IMG/VR virus record: IMGVR_UViG_3300031823_000003
Coordinates: 22,325 to 86,324 of that record
Direction: 5' to 3' (one strand)
Origin: a virus
DNA: 64,000 nt
Both the position numbers and the translations under genes were made by a program. Of this stretch, positions 34,800 through 43,577 are shown piece after piece (position 1 is the stretch's first letter; every line of letters begins with the position of its first letter). The notes beneath the pieces are model-generated. The model made no database searches and had not been told where the DNA came from. It saw only the letters and a list, made by a program, of their open reading frames with translations.

Positions 34800-35588
34800 T
34801 TATTGAACCGTCTGCCGGCTGCGTTCCAGTGCTTCCATCTCCCTCGCCACGCGCATCGCGTTGGACTCGCCGTTGTCTCCGGCAGCGGTCGCCCGCGCTT
34901 TAGCGATTACCTGCTGCGCCGGACTGAGCGATGTGGTTTGGGTCTGCCCCGGTACTGTTCCCGCTGACCGTGCCTGCTTGAGCGCCTCGGCGACGGCGGC
35001 ATCGATACGCGCCTTCTCGGCGGCGGCCTGAGCAGTGACACGTTTATCTTTGACGAACACATCGTGCGCTGCGGACATCGACGGGAATTTAACTCCCGCT
35101 GTGTTGCTGTCGGCGACGAACTTCTCGAATGCATTACGGTCCAGTGGTTCGTTGAACTCGGCGCGATGGGACTCGCGGACGGATGCGTAGTCGTCGGCAG
35201 ACTTGATCGCAAGGGTGAGGAGTTCGGCGCGGTATTCGGGAAGTTTGTCCGTCGTGACAACGTTCTTCAGCTTGGTTTCGATATCGGTCTTGATACCTTC
35301 GAGCTTGGCGAGCACCGCTGCCATACCGTCAGCATTGGACGGAACAGGAGGAGTAACGATAGGAGCGGCGGCTGCTGCTGCGCTGGGAAGCGCCGGAGTA
35401 TGCGGCACAGACGCAGGAGGCGTTGTAGTTTCCAGTTCGCCGCCAAAATTGGCCCACACGTCGATCAGTTCCGCGCCCTTGAGATCGCGCGCGATCAGCT
35501 CCGGCTTCGATGCGAACGCGGCCTTCACCTTGGCCTGCGTATCGGGATCAAGCAGTGCCAGTAGGTCTTCGCTAAGAGTCTTTGCCAT
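34800..35588 (-). CDS. Capsid scaffold-like protein
   Basis: 262 residues from ATG 35588, which lies 9 nt after GGAGG; an ATG 9 nt upstream abuts that site and is less likely. The protein is helical and charged with an Ala/Pro-rich hinge at about 60-90, two coiled-coil segments (MAAVLAKLEGIKTDIETKLK; TAQAAAEKARIDAAVAEALK) and a C-terminal helix. This composition, and the position directly upstream of the major capsid gene, is that of scaffolding proteins. Confidence 0.78.
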   Translation of the reverse strand: MAKTLSEDLLALLDPDTQAKVKAAFASKPELIARDLKGAELIDVWANFGGELETTTPPASVPHTPALPSAAAAAAPIVTPPVPSNADGMAAVLAKLEGIKTDIETKLKNVVTTDKLPEYRAELLTLAIKSADDYASVRESHRAEFNEPLDRNAFEKFVADSNTAGVKFPSMSAAHDVFVKDKRVTAQAAAEKARIDAAVAEALKQARSAGTVPGQTQTTSLSPAQQVIAKARATAAGDNGESNAMRVAREMEALERSRQTVQ

Positions 35589-35630
35589 ACTCATCATCCT
35601 CCGTCAATTCGACCGTCAATCGCTTAATCG

Positions 35631-36038
35631 TTACGCCGGGACTGCCTGTCCCGATGCTGCACCGCCGCCTGCACCCGCTCCACCGCCCGGAGGTGCGCCC
35701 GCACCCGGTCCTGCTTCGGGAGTCGGCCCTCCGCCTGCATCCGCACTGGGCGCTGGCTTGCCGTCGCCACCCGCCTGCCCCGACTGAATCTCTTTGGTAA
35801 TTGTTGCCAGTTGCTGGATTTTTTCCTTGCGCTTGGGGTCTTTAGTCAGCTTCTCCCACTTGTCATAGACTTCGAGGAGAGTAGCGATGATCTTGGTTTC
35901 TTCGCCAGTGGTATCACCACCTGCACCCGCTCCACCCGGAGCGCCTGCTGACGCACCTTTGCCTCCACCCTGCATGGCCATATCCGCCGCCACCGAGTAG
36001 AAGCTGGGAGCCTTCGAGGATTTAGAGTCAGCCGCCAT
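35631..36038 (-). CDS. Gly/Ala/Pro-rich small virion-operon protein
   Basis: 135 residues. A short N-terminal region, a Gly-rich stretch, a central coiled-coil helix (IIATLLEVYDKWEKLTKDPKRKEKIQQLATITKEIQSG in sequence, about 50-87), then a C-terminal Gly/Ala/Pro-rich tail. It lies immediately upstream of the scaffold-like gene. Possibly a head assembly accessory protein; no family recognised. Confidence 0.65.
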   Translation of the reverse strand: MAADSKSSKAPSFYSVAADMAMQGGGKGASAGAPGGAGAGGDTTGEETKIIATLLEVYDKWEKLTKDPKRKEKIQQLATITKEIQSGQAGGDGKPAPSADAGGGPTPEAGPGAGAPPGGGAGAGGGAASGQAVPA

Positions 36039-36044
36039 TGACGA

Positions 36045-36293
36045 TCAGTTTTTCCCCGACCGTGGACCTGCCGTGCGCCCATCCCATCCTTGCGGATACC
36101 CGGACTTCTGATCGACGCTGACAGGACTCGCTGGCCATACGCCGCTATCCTTTTTGCGGTGCCCGAACATGTGCATGGTGCCGCCGCCGATCGCTACCTC
36201 GCCGGGTGCGCCGCCGAAGGACTCTTCGCGCGATCCCATAGGCGGGTGTTTGGCGACTTCCTTGTTTTTGCCGGACGATTTACGCTCTGCCAT
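36045..36293 (-). CDS. Small basic/Gly-rich protein
   Basis: 82 residues, mostly unstructured, with Lys/Gly/Ser-rich N- and C-termini (AERKSSGKNKEVAK and GRTAGPRSGKN). The gene is 6 nt upstream of the Gly/Ala/Pro-rich gene and in the same cistron order. Function unknown. Confidence 0.55.
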   Translation of the reverse strand: MAERKSSGKNKEVAKHPPMGSREESFGGAPGEVAIGGGTMHMFGHRKKDSGVWPASPVSVDQKSGYPQGWDGRTAGPRSGKN

Positions 36294-36436
36294 GACGACT
36301 GCCTCCGTGATGCCTGCCGATACACTGATATATCGTGTAGCGATGTAACTGTGATTGCGGGACAGAACACAATTTATACTGCAACTGCGCTCCGTCCCGC
36401 GTATGGATTAGGTTTCGGAGTTAATTGTGTCGGTGA

Positions 36437-36496
36437 TTACCGCTTGCCCCGGCGTCCGCCGTGGCGCTTTTTGCCGCGCTTTCCTCTACGAGCCAT
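36437..36496 (-). CDS. Micro-gene for a 19-residue highly basic peptide
   Basis: The peptide MARRGKRGKKRHGGRRGKR contains 10 Arg/Lys and one His in 19 residues. It has an excellent ribosome site, AAGGAG, 7 nt before the ATG at 36496. The in-frame extension upstream to an ATG at about 36565 would give 42 residues, but the strong site supports the inner start. A nucleic-acid- or capsid-binding peptide like the basic arms of DNA condensation proteins is possible. It lies between the DUF6527-like and capsid accessory genes. Confidence 0.5.
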   Translation of the reverse strand: MARRGKRGKKRHGGRRGKR

Positions 36497-36649
36497 GAGC
36501 GTTCTCCTTTCGATGGATTCAGAACGGGTCGCATTGCATTGGCCCGTGGAGAGGATCGCAGGCATAACGTACCGACTCTCCTAGAGGAAAATTGACACAC
36601 ACAGGAAAGTTACTGCAACAACCTTGCGGAGAATAGTTTTAGAGCAGAG

Positions 36650-36907
36650 CTAGTCCCAGTCGGGTATTTCTACAGTCTGGACCGCGAGAGAGTGATAGCA
36701 GTCAGACAGGAATTGTATCTTTCCGTCGGTGATGTGCGAGTGGCAATGCGATTTTGGATCGTGCCTGTTACAGTCAAGAGACGGCGTAAACGTTGGCTTT
36801 TCCATTGATCCGTTCCACGACCAGCGCGGGACGGCGACTGCGTGGCCACACTCGCAGCCGGGACAATGGAATACATAGTTGGTGTTGCCGCGACCGTCCG
36901 GTCCCAT
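36650..36907 (-). CDS. DUF6527-like protein with Cys/His ligands
   Basis: 85 residues. Pattern FHCPGCECGH..., then WSWNGSMEKPTFTPSL, CHSHITDGKIQFLSDCYHSL. This matches the phage-associated small family DUF6527, with likely metal ligands C15, C18, C20, H22 and a second group near 55-70. Function of the family is unknown. It is a common neighbour of portal and terminase genes. Confidence 0.75.
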   Translation of the reverse strand: MGPDGRGNTNYVFHCPGCECGHAVAVPRWSWNGSMEKPTFTPSLDCNRHDPKSHCHSHITDGKIQFLSDCYHSLAVQTVEIPDWD

Positions 36908-36945
36908 GTTGTGGAGCTTGACGCCCGTATGCCGTCCCTTATCTA

Positions 36946-37209
36946 TTATCTATGGCGATCAATCAATTGCTGTTCCAGTTCCGGACCCATAAGACTATGA
37001 AGACGATCAATATGATTGTCGTGTAGGGCAATAATCGGAGCGCTATCGGGGTCAACGTCGCGTAATAATTTGCCATCATCGTCCCTAGCCCACACGCTGG
37101 TTATCGTATTGATGAAAACCACCAAGTCGCCGTCTATTTTATTGTGAAGCCACACTTCACCTTCAGGTACGTTTTTACTAAAGCTAAAAATTATACCCAT
37201 ATCATTCAC
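36946..37209 (-). CDS. Hypothetical small protein
   Basis: 87 residues with alternating strand segments (IIFSFSKNVPEGEVWLHN, DLVVFINTITSVWARDD) followed by a helix (DRLHSLMGPELEQQLIDRH). Located immediately downstream of the portal gene. No known motif. Confidence 0.6.
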   Translation of the reverse strand: MNDMGIIFSFSKNVPEGEVWLHNKIDGDLVVFINTITSVWARDDDGKLLRDVDPDSAPIIALHDNHIDRLHSLMGPELEQQLIDRHR

Positions 37210-37227
37210 TCTCCTATTCGCTACCGC

Positions 37228-39105
37228 CTATTTTTTATGCTGTCCTTTGCCTGTGGCGGCGGCATTCAAAGCCCCTAGAGCCAGTTTTATTTTTGCCTCT
37301 TCGATCAACTCTTCCCGATTACGTTTGAAATCAAAGTTGGGATCTAACCTTCTCATCAACTCTTGACTGCTAATATCTCCCTGTTTCCGCAGAGCCATTG
37401 CAATCGGAATCTTATTCTCGCGCTGAATCGCCAGCGTCGAATCGGGACGGATCACGAATGAGTACCTGCGCACAAATTCCTCTGGCTTCATGCCGGAGTC
37501 TCTGTTCCATGCCTGCCCATACAATGGCCGATAGTCGCTCATGCTGATGCCGCGTGCGCCGAGTATTGCTACTCTGTGAGCAACTGAGTAAAACTGCAAC
37601 ATGTCGGCCACGCCCATAGAGCCGACTTCTTCGACAAAACTAGTAAGCGCGCGCGACTGAATCCTAATCGGAAGAGACCGCGATGACAGGATCATCTCCA
37701 GCGCGTCGCCACCGGGGACCTGTTTCTTGTTCAATGCCTGTCCGATCGCGCTGGCACCGGATGACATGTCCAGTTCCTTACTGATGAGATCGATGGACTG
37801 CATCGCCGGAGCGAATGGAAATTCAGCGCGTTTGGCGAACTCGGGTGCTTTCGGCGCATTGTTGTTGTAGGCGATCTTTCCGCCAGCCGCTCCCGGATCG
37901 AGAGACTCCCAATCTCCTTTGGGAAATGCTCCCTTGGGTCCGATCAGGGTAGGCTCATTGATCGAATACAGACTATCCAGTGAGCCTCCCAATATTTTGT
38001 TGATGACTTGGTTCATCTGCACCCAGCTACGAACACTGCTGTCTCCCGACATCTTCCAAGGCAGGCGATACGGACGGTAGACGGGAAATGGTTTGCGGGC
38101 GTGCCAGTACGGATTGCACTGATCTTCTAACAGTGCTCCACCGGCGGTGCACATGACTCGGCCACGCGGATATAGTCGTTCGCCGGGTTCCACGCGATAA
38201 GCCCAGTTGACCAGCGGTTCCCCGCTGCTGTCGGACGGGCCGACGGTAACTGTATATGACCTGTCGTTGGTACTATCATCATTGAGCCAATATTCTTTTA
38301 GCAGCGCAATAGGATATGGATTATCGCTGCCCGCTGATGAGCGCACGCCTAACTTTTTTCGGAGAGTTTGACTCATCCCCGCCCACGATGCTGCGCTGAT
38401 ACTAGATGGGCGGTTGAAATTACCGCTGAGCGCGGAACCAAAGTCAGCGTCACATTCGACCCGCTCAGCGGTCTTGCCAAATCTACGGATCAAATGGTCT
38501 TTGGTAACCGCGTGATAATAAATTATGCACTCAGCGTCCTGAGGGTCGCCGCCGCATCCGAGTGTCGCCCACTGCCACGGTGCGATAGGAACGAGTTGTA
38601 CATCACCCATGCCGCCGTTCAGGGATGAGTTCCATTGCAACTTGGCAGGCCCGGTATGCAGGAGTCCATACAGTACGCAGTCGTAGGTACGATCCTCGAA
38701 GTAGTTTTTTTCAGCCCAATGCACACACAGAGCATTGAGGATATCCTCGAACTCGGAATGCTGGCCTTCGTGGTCGAAGGATTTGATCTGGAAATCCAGA
38801 GCGAGATCAGTAAGCAAGGAGACGGATTCGTAGAAGTGGCGGCGGGCTTTATTCAGGACGGGCTTGTTCCTGGCAAACCGGGACTTTTCCGCCCACTGGC
38901 GGCCATCGAAGATGAACTCGACGAGACGGAGCGTATCCCTGATTTCCTTTTCGTAATCCGGGTCTTGGGTGGCGGTCTCAAAAAGTTTATCGGTGAACTC
39001 GATGACCTGGCGCTCTAGAAGTAGTGCCTGACCGGGAGAGAGACGCGGCGCGGGAGGAGTCTCGGTGATGACCGGAGTGGTAGGCGCGATAGTCGTGGCA
39101 GCCAC
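37228..39105 (-). CDS. Portal protein
   Basis: 625 residues. Typical portal layout: Pro/Thr-rich N-terminus, helical domain (LRLVEFIFDGRQWAEKSRFARNKPVLNKARRHF at about 55-90), a beta stem with DCVLYGLLHTGPAKLQWN, the conserved clip/wing arrangement, then the C-terminal helices (VEEVGSMGVADMLQFYSVAHRVAILG). It forms the dodecameric DNA channel at one capsid vertex. Position between the terminase and scaffold genes, length and similarity to podovirus-like portals support the call. Confidence 0.88.
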   Translation of the reverse strand: MAATTIAPTTPVITETPPAPRLSPGQALLLERQVIEFTDKLFETATQDPDYEKEIRDTLRLVEFIFDGRQWAEKSRFARNKPVLNKARRHFYESVSLLTDLALDFQIKSFDHEGQHSEFEDILNALCVHWAEKNYFEDRTYDCVLYGLLHTGPAKLQWNSSLNGGMGDVQLVPIAPWQWATLGCGGDPQDAECIIYYHAVTKDHLIRRFGKTAERVECDADFGSALSGNFNRPSSISAASWAGMSQTLRKKLGVRSSAGSDNPYPIALLKEYWLNDDSTNDRSYTVTVGPSDSSGEPLVNWAYRVEPGERLYPRGRVMCTAGGALLEDQCNPYWHARKPFPVYRPYRLPWKMSGDSSVRSWVQMNQVINKILGGSLDSLYSINEPTLIGPKGAFPKGDWESLDPGAAGGKIAYNNNAPKAPEFAKRAEFPFAPAMQSIDLISKELDMSSGASAIGQALNKKQVPGGDALEMILSSRSLPIRIQSRALTSFVEEVGSMGVADMLQFYSVAHRVAILGARGISMSDYRPLYGQAWNRDSGMKPEEFVRRYSFVIRPDSTLAIQRENKIPIAMALRKQGDISSQELMRRLDPNFDFKRNREELIEEAKIKLALGALNAAATGKGQHKK

Positions 39106-39146
39106 GATAGAATATTAACAGACAACACAAACAGTTCCGCTATTCG

Positions 39147-39656
39147 CTATTGCTGACCAACTCCAGCGGCGCGGAACACGGATTCATATTTCTCGATCTG
39201 TGCGCGGAGCTGCCTGTTCTCGGCCTCGGTATTATCTATGGCTTCGAGAGCGGCGACAATCTGAGCACCGTTGTTCAGACCGCGTTTCTTTAATTTATCA
39301 ACGTCAGGGCCGCTCATAATGAGCACGCTGCCATCGGCAAGTGAAGACAGCAGTACGTCCGTTGTGGCAATGAGCCTGCCCCGGTACTTGGTTTCTAGTA
39401 TTTGTTTTACGCGCGGGTGCAGCCATACGGTCATTTTTACGGATGTGACCGGAGGCTGCTCGTTCAGCGGCATGGGGATCATTCTTGCGCCCCGCGCCAC
39501 GGCTTCGGCGACTGACGAATACTGATGCGAAAATGGACATTTACAGATATGCATATCGCGGATGAGCGGCACATTGGGAGTACCGTTGGCATCACACATC
39601 GGGCAGTAAAGCTGGGCTTGGGACTGGTCAATAGGTGGGATTAGGTTAGTCGCCAT
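39147..39656 (-). CDS. Zinc-finger and coiled-coil protein
   Basis: 169 residues. An N-terminal zinc-binding pattern (C18-P-M-C21 and C38-K-C40-x4-H) is followed by a beta/alpha middle region and a C-terminal coiled coil (AALEAIDNTEAENRQLRAQIEKYESVF in sequence). It overlaps the upstream gene by 11 nt. Function unknown; it may be a packaging or head-associated factor. Confidence 0.65.
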   Translation of the reverse strand: MATNLIPPIDQSQAQLYCPMCDANGTPNVPLIRDMHICKCPFSHQYSSVAEAVARGARMIPMPLNEQPPVTSVKMTVWLHPRVKQILETKYRGRLIATTDVLLSSLADGSVLIMSGPDVDKLKKRGLNNGAQIVAALEAIDNTEAENRQLRAQIEKYESVFRAAGVGQQ

Positions 39657-40044
39657 GATGCGCGGATACCTCCTGTGTCGATCTCAGCATTGCGTATGCG
39701 AACTCGCCGCGATTCAGCTTGAAATTAAGATAACATTTATTGGCTGTGACACTCTCTACGAACGGGATGAATATGTCCACACCATCATCGGTTGTGACTT
39801 CACTCAGGCTGCCCAATATCAAAGCGGCTATTTGTGCCGGTGAACGTTTCAGTAATTTAGCCAGCTTCATTGCAATCGTGGACGACAGGTCAGCGTCAAC
39901 ACCAGCGGACTTACCAATGAATACCAGCGGCACACCCTCGTCGTCCGGCAGATCAGCCAAGTGTTCAGGGAACTTGTGATACATCGCCGCCATCACCGCA
40001 TAACGGATGCCGGATATAGCGATAGTCAGCGGATCGGTAATCAT
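39646..40044 (-). CDS. Hypothetical protein of the packaging block
   Basis: 132 residues, alpha/beta. It contains a helical N-terminus (IAISGIRYAVMAAMYHKF) and a helix LSSTIAMKLAKLLKRSPAQIAALILG, then beta strands. Start overlaps the stop of the upstream gene by 1 nt. No known motif. Confidence 0.65.
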   Translation of the reverse strand: MITDPLTIAISGIRYAVMAAMYHKFPEHLADLPDDEGVPLVFIGKSAGVDADLSSTIAMKLAKLLKRSPAQIAALILGSLSEVTTDDGVDIFIPFVESVTANKCYLNFKLNRGEFAYAMLRSTQEVSAHHGD

Positions 40045-40379
40045 TATTTCCCCTTACCCTTCCGCTTCTGCATCAGATCGTTCCACTCGTTTATCTCATC
40101 GGCGGACCAGTCGGGCGCTAAGTTTGACCACATGAAAACGCAATCACACCAGATGAACGAGGCATAACCCAAAGCAGCAATCTCTGGAATAAATTCCATT
40201 GTTCTATCATGTGTTTGAAGTGATGCCCAGACACGCTCGTAATCAGGACGAGATAAGGTAATCACCTTGTGCGATTGACCATTAACGGTGACTATAGATG
40301 GTACGCCATCGTTTGGAGGATATACCTTGTAGATAGCTTCATGCAGGAAGCTGACCGTGTCTACGGCTCTCACAGTCAT
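40044..40379 (-). CDS. Hypothetical protein directly downstream of the large terminase
   Basis: 111 residues with strands (VTVNGQSHKVITLSRPDYERV) and a Trp-rich region (WCDCVFMWSNLAPDWSADEINEWNDLM), ending in a basic KRKGKGK tail. The ATG overlaps the terminase stop (ATGA), so the two are coupled. Possible packaging accessory; family not recognised. Confidence 0.65.
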   Translation of the reverse strand: MTVRAVDTVSFLHEAIYKVYPPNDGVPSIVTVNGQSHKVITLSRPDYERVWASLQTHDRTMEFIPEIAALGYASFIWCDCVFMWSNLAPDWSADEINEWNDLMQKRKGKGK

Positions 40380-42610
40380 TCATCCTCCGCGCTATCACCA
40401 CCCGTGCTCACGAACTCTCCCATCTCTCCCGGTGTCCGCCCGCCGTTCTTCCGGTACATCTCTTGGTATGCGTGCACCAGATCAGGGTGCATCTGCTTGG
40501 GTTCGACACCATGATCGGCGTACAATTCGTGCTCAGGACCGGAGCCTTTGTCCCAGATAGGCGACCAGACTGTGTTGGCTCGTGTGACCGGTATCCCGCG
40601 CACCGTCCACGGCAGTTTCATTTTATGCTTGAGTTCAAGATCGGCGATAACCTTTTTTCCCGCGTCCTCGGTGGCGCATTGATCCACTAGCACCCCGTGT
40701 ATGTTATATATGCCCCAAACTGTAGGCGTACTGGGCATGAGAGTGGCGCGGTCGCCACGGGCGGCCAAGTGTTCTTCCGCCCAGTTAGCGCCGCCTTTAC
40801 CAGCCTGATGAGAAGCGGCAATAGCGATACAGGCACTCATTACCATGTCGTCGTTGTTGCTGATACCCTCGGCGCGTCCTTCCCCCTCGTATCGACCGAA
40901 GTCCCGCATTTCTGATATTGTGTGTTTATCCCGAATGACGATCGTGTTGTCGAGTAACGCTTCGGACATCCGGTTAATCATGTCTTCGCGGGTGCGGTAT
41001 GTAGTCATCCAGTGCAGATGTAGAGTTGATTGTCCACTAACCTTATCGAGATGCTTCCATCTATACAAGTTTGGAAAATCCAGCGGCCCCTTGAGTTCAT
41101 CGCCGGTGGTCACTCCCGCCTGCTGGTACTCGACTGCGACTTCCGCTGTGTGATACCAGTACCCAAGCGCGGCTATCACGCGGGCGAAATGGGACGGGTT
41201 GATCTTGCCGTGCCAGTTGGCGACTTGAACCCAAGATTCTTTGCCGAATCCCAAACGGAACACATCACAAGATGAGAAATCCTTAGCGGTACCTGATGCG
41301 GCATCTACGGCTATGTAATATTCGGTAGACGTGTCGAGATCGTCGGGAAATTCCCATATCCATAGGCGGTTGATGTTATCCGGTTTTTCGAGCAGTTCCT
41401 CCGGCAGCGGCGGGTGCAGATGCAATATCGGCATCGCCTCCGGACCTGCGTACTCCAGTTCGCCGATCTGGATAGGGTCTTTACAATTGGATTTTTCCTG
41501 TTCGGCCAGACACATGCGTGGGAACGCGCACAGGCCGGAAGATATAAACGCCTCGCCGGGAGTGGATGGGTATGACTCTTGGTATTTGTACAGCCCTTCC
41601 ATTGAGCGGGCATTGTTGATATAGGCTTTAATCTTACGGCGCTGCCAGTTGAAGAATCCAAGAGGAATGGAAAATTTTTCGGTGGACTTGACCTTTTCCC
41701 GGAATGTTCTCTCCTCAGCAGTGAGCGTAAATCCCGATCCCTTGCGTATCGGCAGGAAATACTTTCGCACTTTATATACCGGGATGAACACTGGCGTCCA
41801 TTCTTCATCATCACCCTTTTCGGCGGCGATCCACTTGGCATAGAAAATTCCCTGTCGCCCATATGCAGTGGACTCCATGATGGCCTGCATGTCGCGGGCA
41901 TTCATGGATGGCTCGATATCGGCGGTCCACATGTCGTCATCGGGCCAACGTGACGCTTCTGAAAAATGTGCTCTGGAAATCGTCTGGCCGATCGCAACGC
42001 CTGCTTGTTCCTGGCTGTTGGCAATGACCAAAGTGCTGTTCAGTCCGGGGTCGGCCATGCGCTTAGCAACATCGCTGCGCTGGAACACGAAGCGGTCCTC
42101 TTGGACCTTTGATTCCATCTCCGGGCGCATCCACCACGGCAGATCGTTGTAGGCGTTCCAGATTCGGCGGTAAAGTTCGGCGGTGGTCTTGCGGGACTGC
42201 GCCATCATCAAGGTGTAGGCGCGTTCACTGAATATAGTTGCTTGAAATATGACCGCGCCGGAGAATGCAGTGCCGCCCATCTGCCGGGGCTTGAGGATAA
42301 TTAGGCGATAGCAGCCATCCTCAGACCATTTGCGTTCGATGACTCCTAAGATTTCCTCCTGATGTTGCCAGAGCGGGTACATAGACTGAGCATTGCCGTG
42401 CTCGTCCCGGATGATGAAGTAGTTTTCGAGAAAATATCTGCGGTCGAAGGTGGCGTGCTCGATCTCGTGGTCAATGAAATCCGAGTAGGATTTGTCGTCG
42501 GAGACCAGTTCCCATGCGCGGTCGAAATCGGATAGGGCGTCAGTAACGAAGAGTTCATCGAGGGCTTCGATAGCGTCATTGAGCGTGTTATCGCGGCGAG
42601 GAATGTACAT
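40376..42610 (-). CDS. terL: Terminase large subunit
   Basis: 744 residues. The ATPase domain has a Walker A variant, KPRQMGGT, at 107-114 and downstream motifs (ATIFSERAYTLMMAQSR; RAHFSEASRW as a Walker B region). The C-terminal RNase H-like nuclease domain shows a catalytic-type YYIAVDAASGTAKDFS strand and the later DDMVMS motif. It packages DNA and cleaves the concatemer. The C-terminal about 90 residues extend beyond the usual nuclease domain. The small-subunit candidate is about 2 kb upstream. Confidence 0.93.
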   Translation of the reverse strand: MYIPRRDNTLNDAIEALDELFVTDALSDFDRAWELVSDDKSYSDFIDHEIEHATFDRRYFLENYFIIRDEHGNAQSMYPLWQHQEEILGVIERKWSEDGCYRLIILKPRQMGGTAFSGAVIFQATIFSERAYTLMMAQSRKTTAELYRRIWNAYNDLPWWMRPEMESKVQEDRFVFQRSDVAKRMADPGLNSTLVIANSQEQAGVAIGQTISRAHFSEASRWPDDDMWTADIEPSMNARDMQAIMESTAYGRQGIFYAKWIAAEKGDDEEWTPVFIPVYKVRKYFLPIRKGSGFTLTAEERTFREKVKSTEKFSIPLGFFNWQRRKIKAYINNARSMEGLYKYQESYPSTPGEAFISSGLCAFPRMCLAEQEKSNCKDPIQIGELEYAGPEAMPILHLHPPLPEELLEKPDNINRLWIWEFPDDLDTSTEYYIAVDAASGTAKDFSSCDVFRLGFGKESWVQVANWHGKINPSHFARVIAALGYWYHTAEVAVEYQQAGVTTGDELKGPLDFPNLYRWKHLDKVSGQSTLHLHWMTTYRTREDMINRMSEALLDNTIVIRDKHTISEMRDFGRYEGEGRAEGISNNDDMVMSACIAIAASHQAGKGGANWAEEHLAARGDRATLMPSTPTVWGIYNIHGVLVDQCATEDAGKKVIADLELKHKMKLPWTVRGIPVTRANTVWSPIWDKGSGPEHELYADHGVEPKQMHPDLVHAYQEMYRKNGGRTPGEMGEFVSTGGDSAEDE

Positions 42611-42624
42611 GACAAGTCAACTAG

Positions 42625-43134
42625 TCATAATTGCAACACCTGCGACCCCGTATGCACGTTGCATAGTGGCACCTCTACAAAATCGGGAGAGTGCCGCACG
42701 AACACAAAATGCCTAACAGCATATCGAGCACTCTCAGTCGGCGTGCGATGGGTCACCAGCATTGCGTAGAAAAAATCGGTATTGTGGCTCGGGCTGTTTA
42801 CGCACTTGCGGTAGGTATCACAATCCCCTTGTGATAATGTGCGTAGACCATTGACGTGATGCGTGTGCCAGTTACCAAGGTGCTCAATAGATGGGTATTT
42901 CCTCTCTACCGCTCGAAACACGCTCTCCTGATACTCGCCGTCTTGAAATAAGCTAACGCGAGTCCGCTTGGCATTCGGGCCAGCGGCAATCAGCGCCTTA
43001 ACGTCGATATGCGGATCGGTGCCGTGCCAAGTATAAAACCCGAGCAGCCGACCGCCTATCTCTTCGGCGGAGTAACGGTCGCACTCGTCGAATATACCGT
43101 GCAGGATCGGCTGCGGGATGGAGATAGTCAGCAC
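42625..43134 (-). CDS. JAMM/MPN (Prok-JAB-like) metalloprotease domain protein
   Basis: 169 residues. A JAMM-type zinc site is visible: Glu25 in the EEIGGRLLGFYT strand, then H90-T-H92 and S101-x2-D104 (WHTHHVNGLRTLSQGD). One residue more than the canonical spacing lies between the second His and the Ser. These proteins cleave isopeptide or other peptide bonds, and in phages they appear in tail assembly or defence-related contexts. Here there is no NlpC/P60 partner and no ubiquitin-like gene, so its substrate is unknown. Confidence 0.8.
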   Translation of the reverse strand: MLTISIPQPILHGIFDECDRYSAEEIGGRLLGFYTWHGTDPHIDVKALIAAGPNAKRTRVSLFQDGEYQESVFRAVERKYPSIEHLGNWHTHHVNGLRTLSQGDCDTYRKCVNSPSHNTDFFYAMLVTHRTPTESARYAVRHFVFVRHSPDFVEVPLCNVHTGSQVLQL

Positions 43135-43140
43135 AGTTGT

Positions 43141-43575
43141 TCAGACGGTCTTTCCGTTGTTAATCCCATTCAGAGCAGCGTACTCGGACGCCCTGCGCAG
43201 AAGCATACTCATCTGATTTCTTAAATCGCTCTGCAATTCCTCGTTAACGTATTCTTCATCGGTATGCAGCCAGAACAGCATAGGCTTTCCACGTTCCTGC
43301 GTGACAGGCTGCACCTCTATCCACACATGGCCGGGATCGAGAGATAAGCATCGGAAATAACCCTCGCTGGATTTACCGACGGCATCGGCGATCTCGTTTA
43401 CTCTCTGCTGCTGTTCTTCCGTCATGGACTTTATAGCCTTAGAGATGACAAACCACGCCACAGGACAGGTGGATTTATCGAGACAGTCGTGGGCTGCGAT
43501 CAGCGGGGAGTCGTGGATAGCGAATAGTAATAAGTCCATGAAATTGACTTTGGTAGTGACGTACTCTTTATGCAT
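43141..43575 (-). CDS. Hypothetical alpha/beta protein
   Basis: 144 residues from ATG 43575 with AAGGAG 7 nt upstream. Mixed helix and strand (helix DEEYVNEELQSDLRNQMSMLLRRASEYAAL at the C-terminus). Lies directly upstream of the JAMM gene. I recognise no family. Confidence 0.65.
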   Translation of the reverse strand: MHKEYVTTKVNFMDLLLFAIHDSPLIAAHDCLDKSTCPVAWFVISKAIKSMTEEQQQRVNEIADAVGKSSEGYFRCLSLDPGHVWIEVQPVTQERGKPMLFWLHTDEEYVNEELQSDLRNQMSMLLRRASEYAALNGINNGKTV

Positions 43576-43577
43576 GG

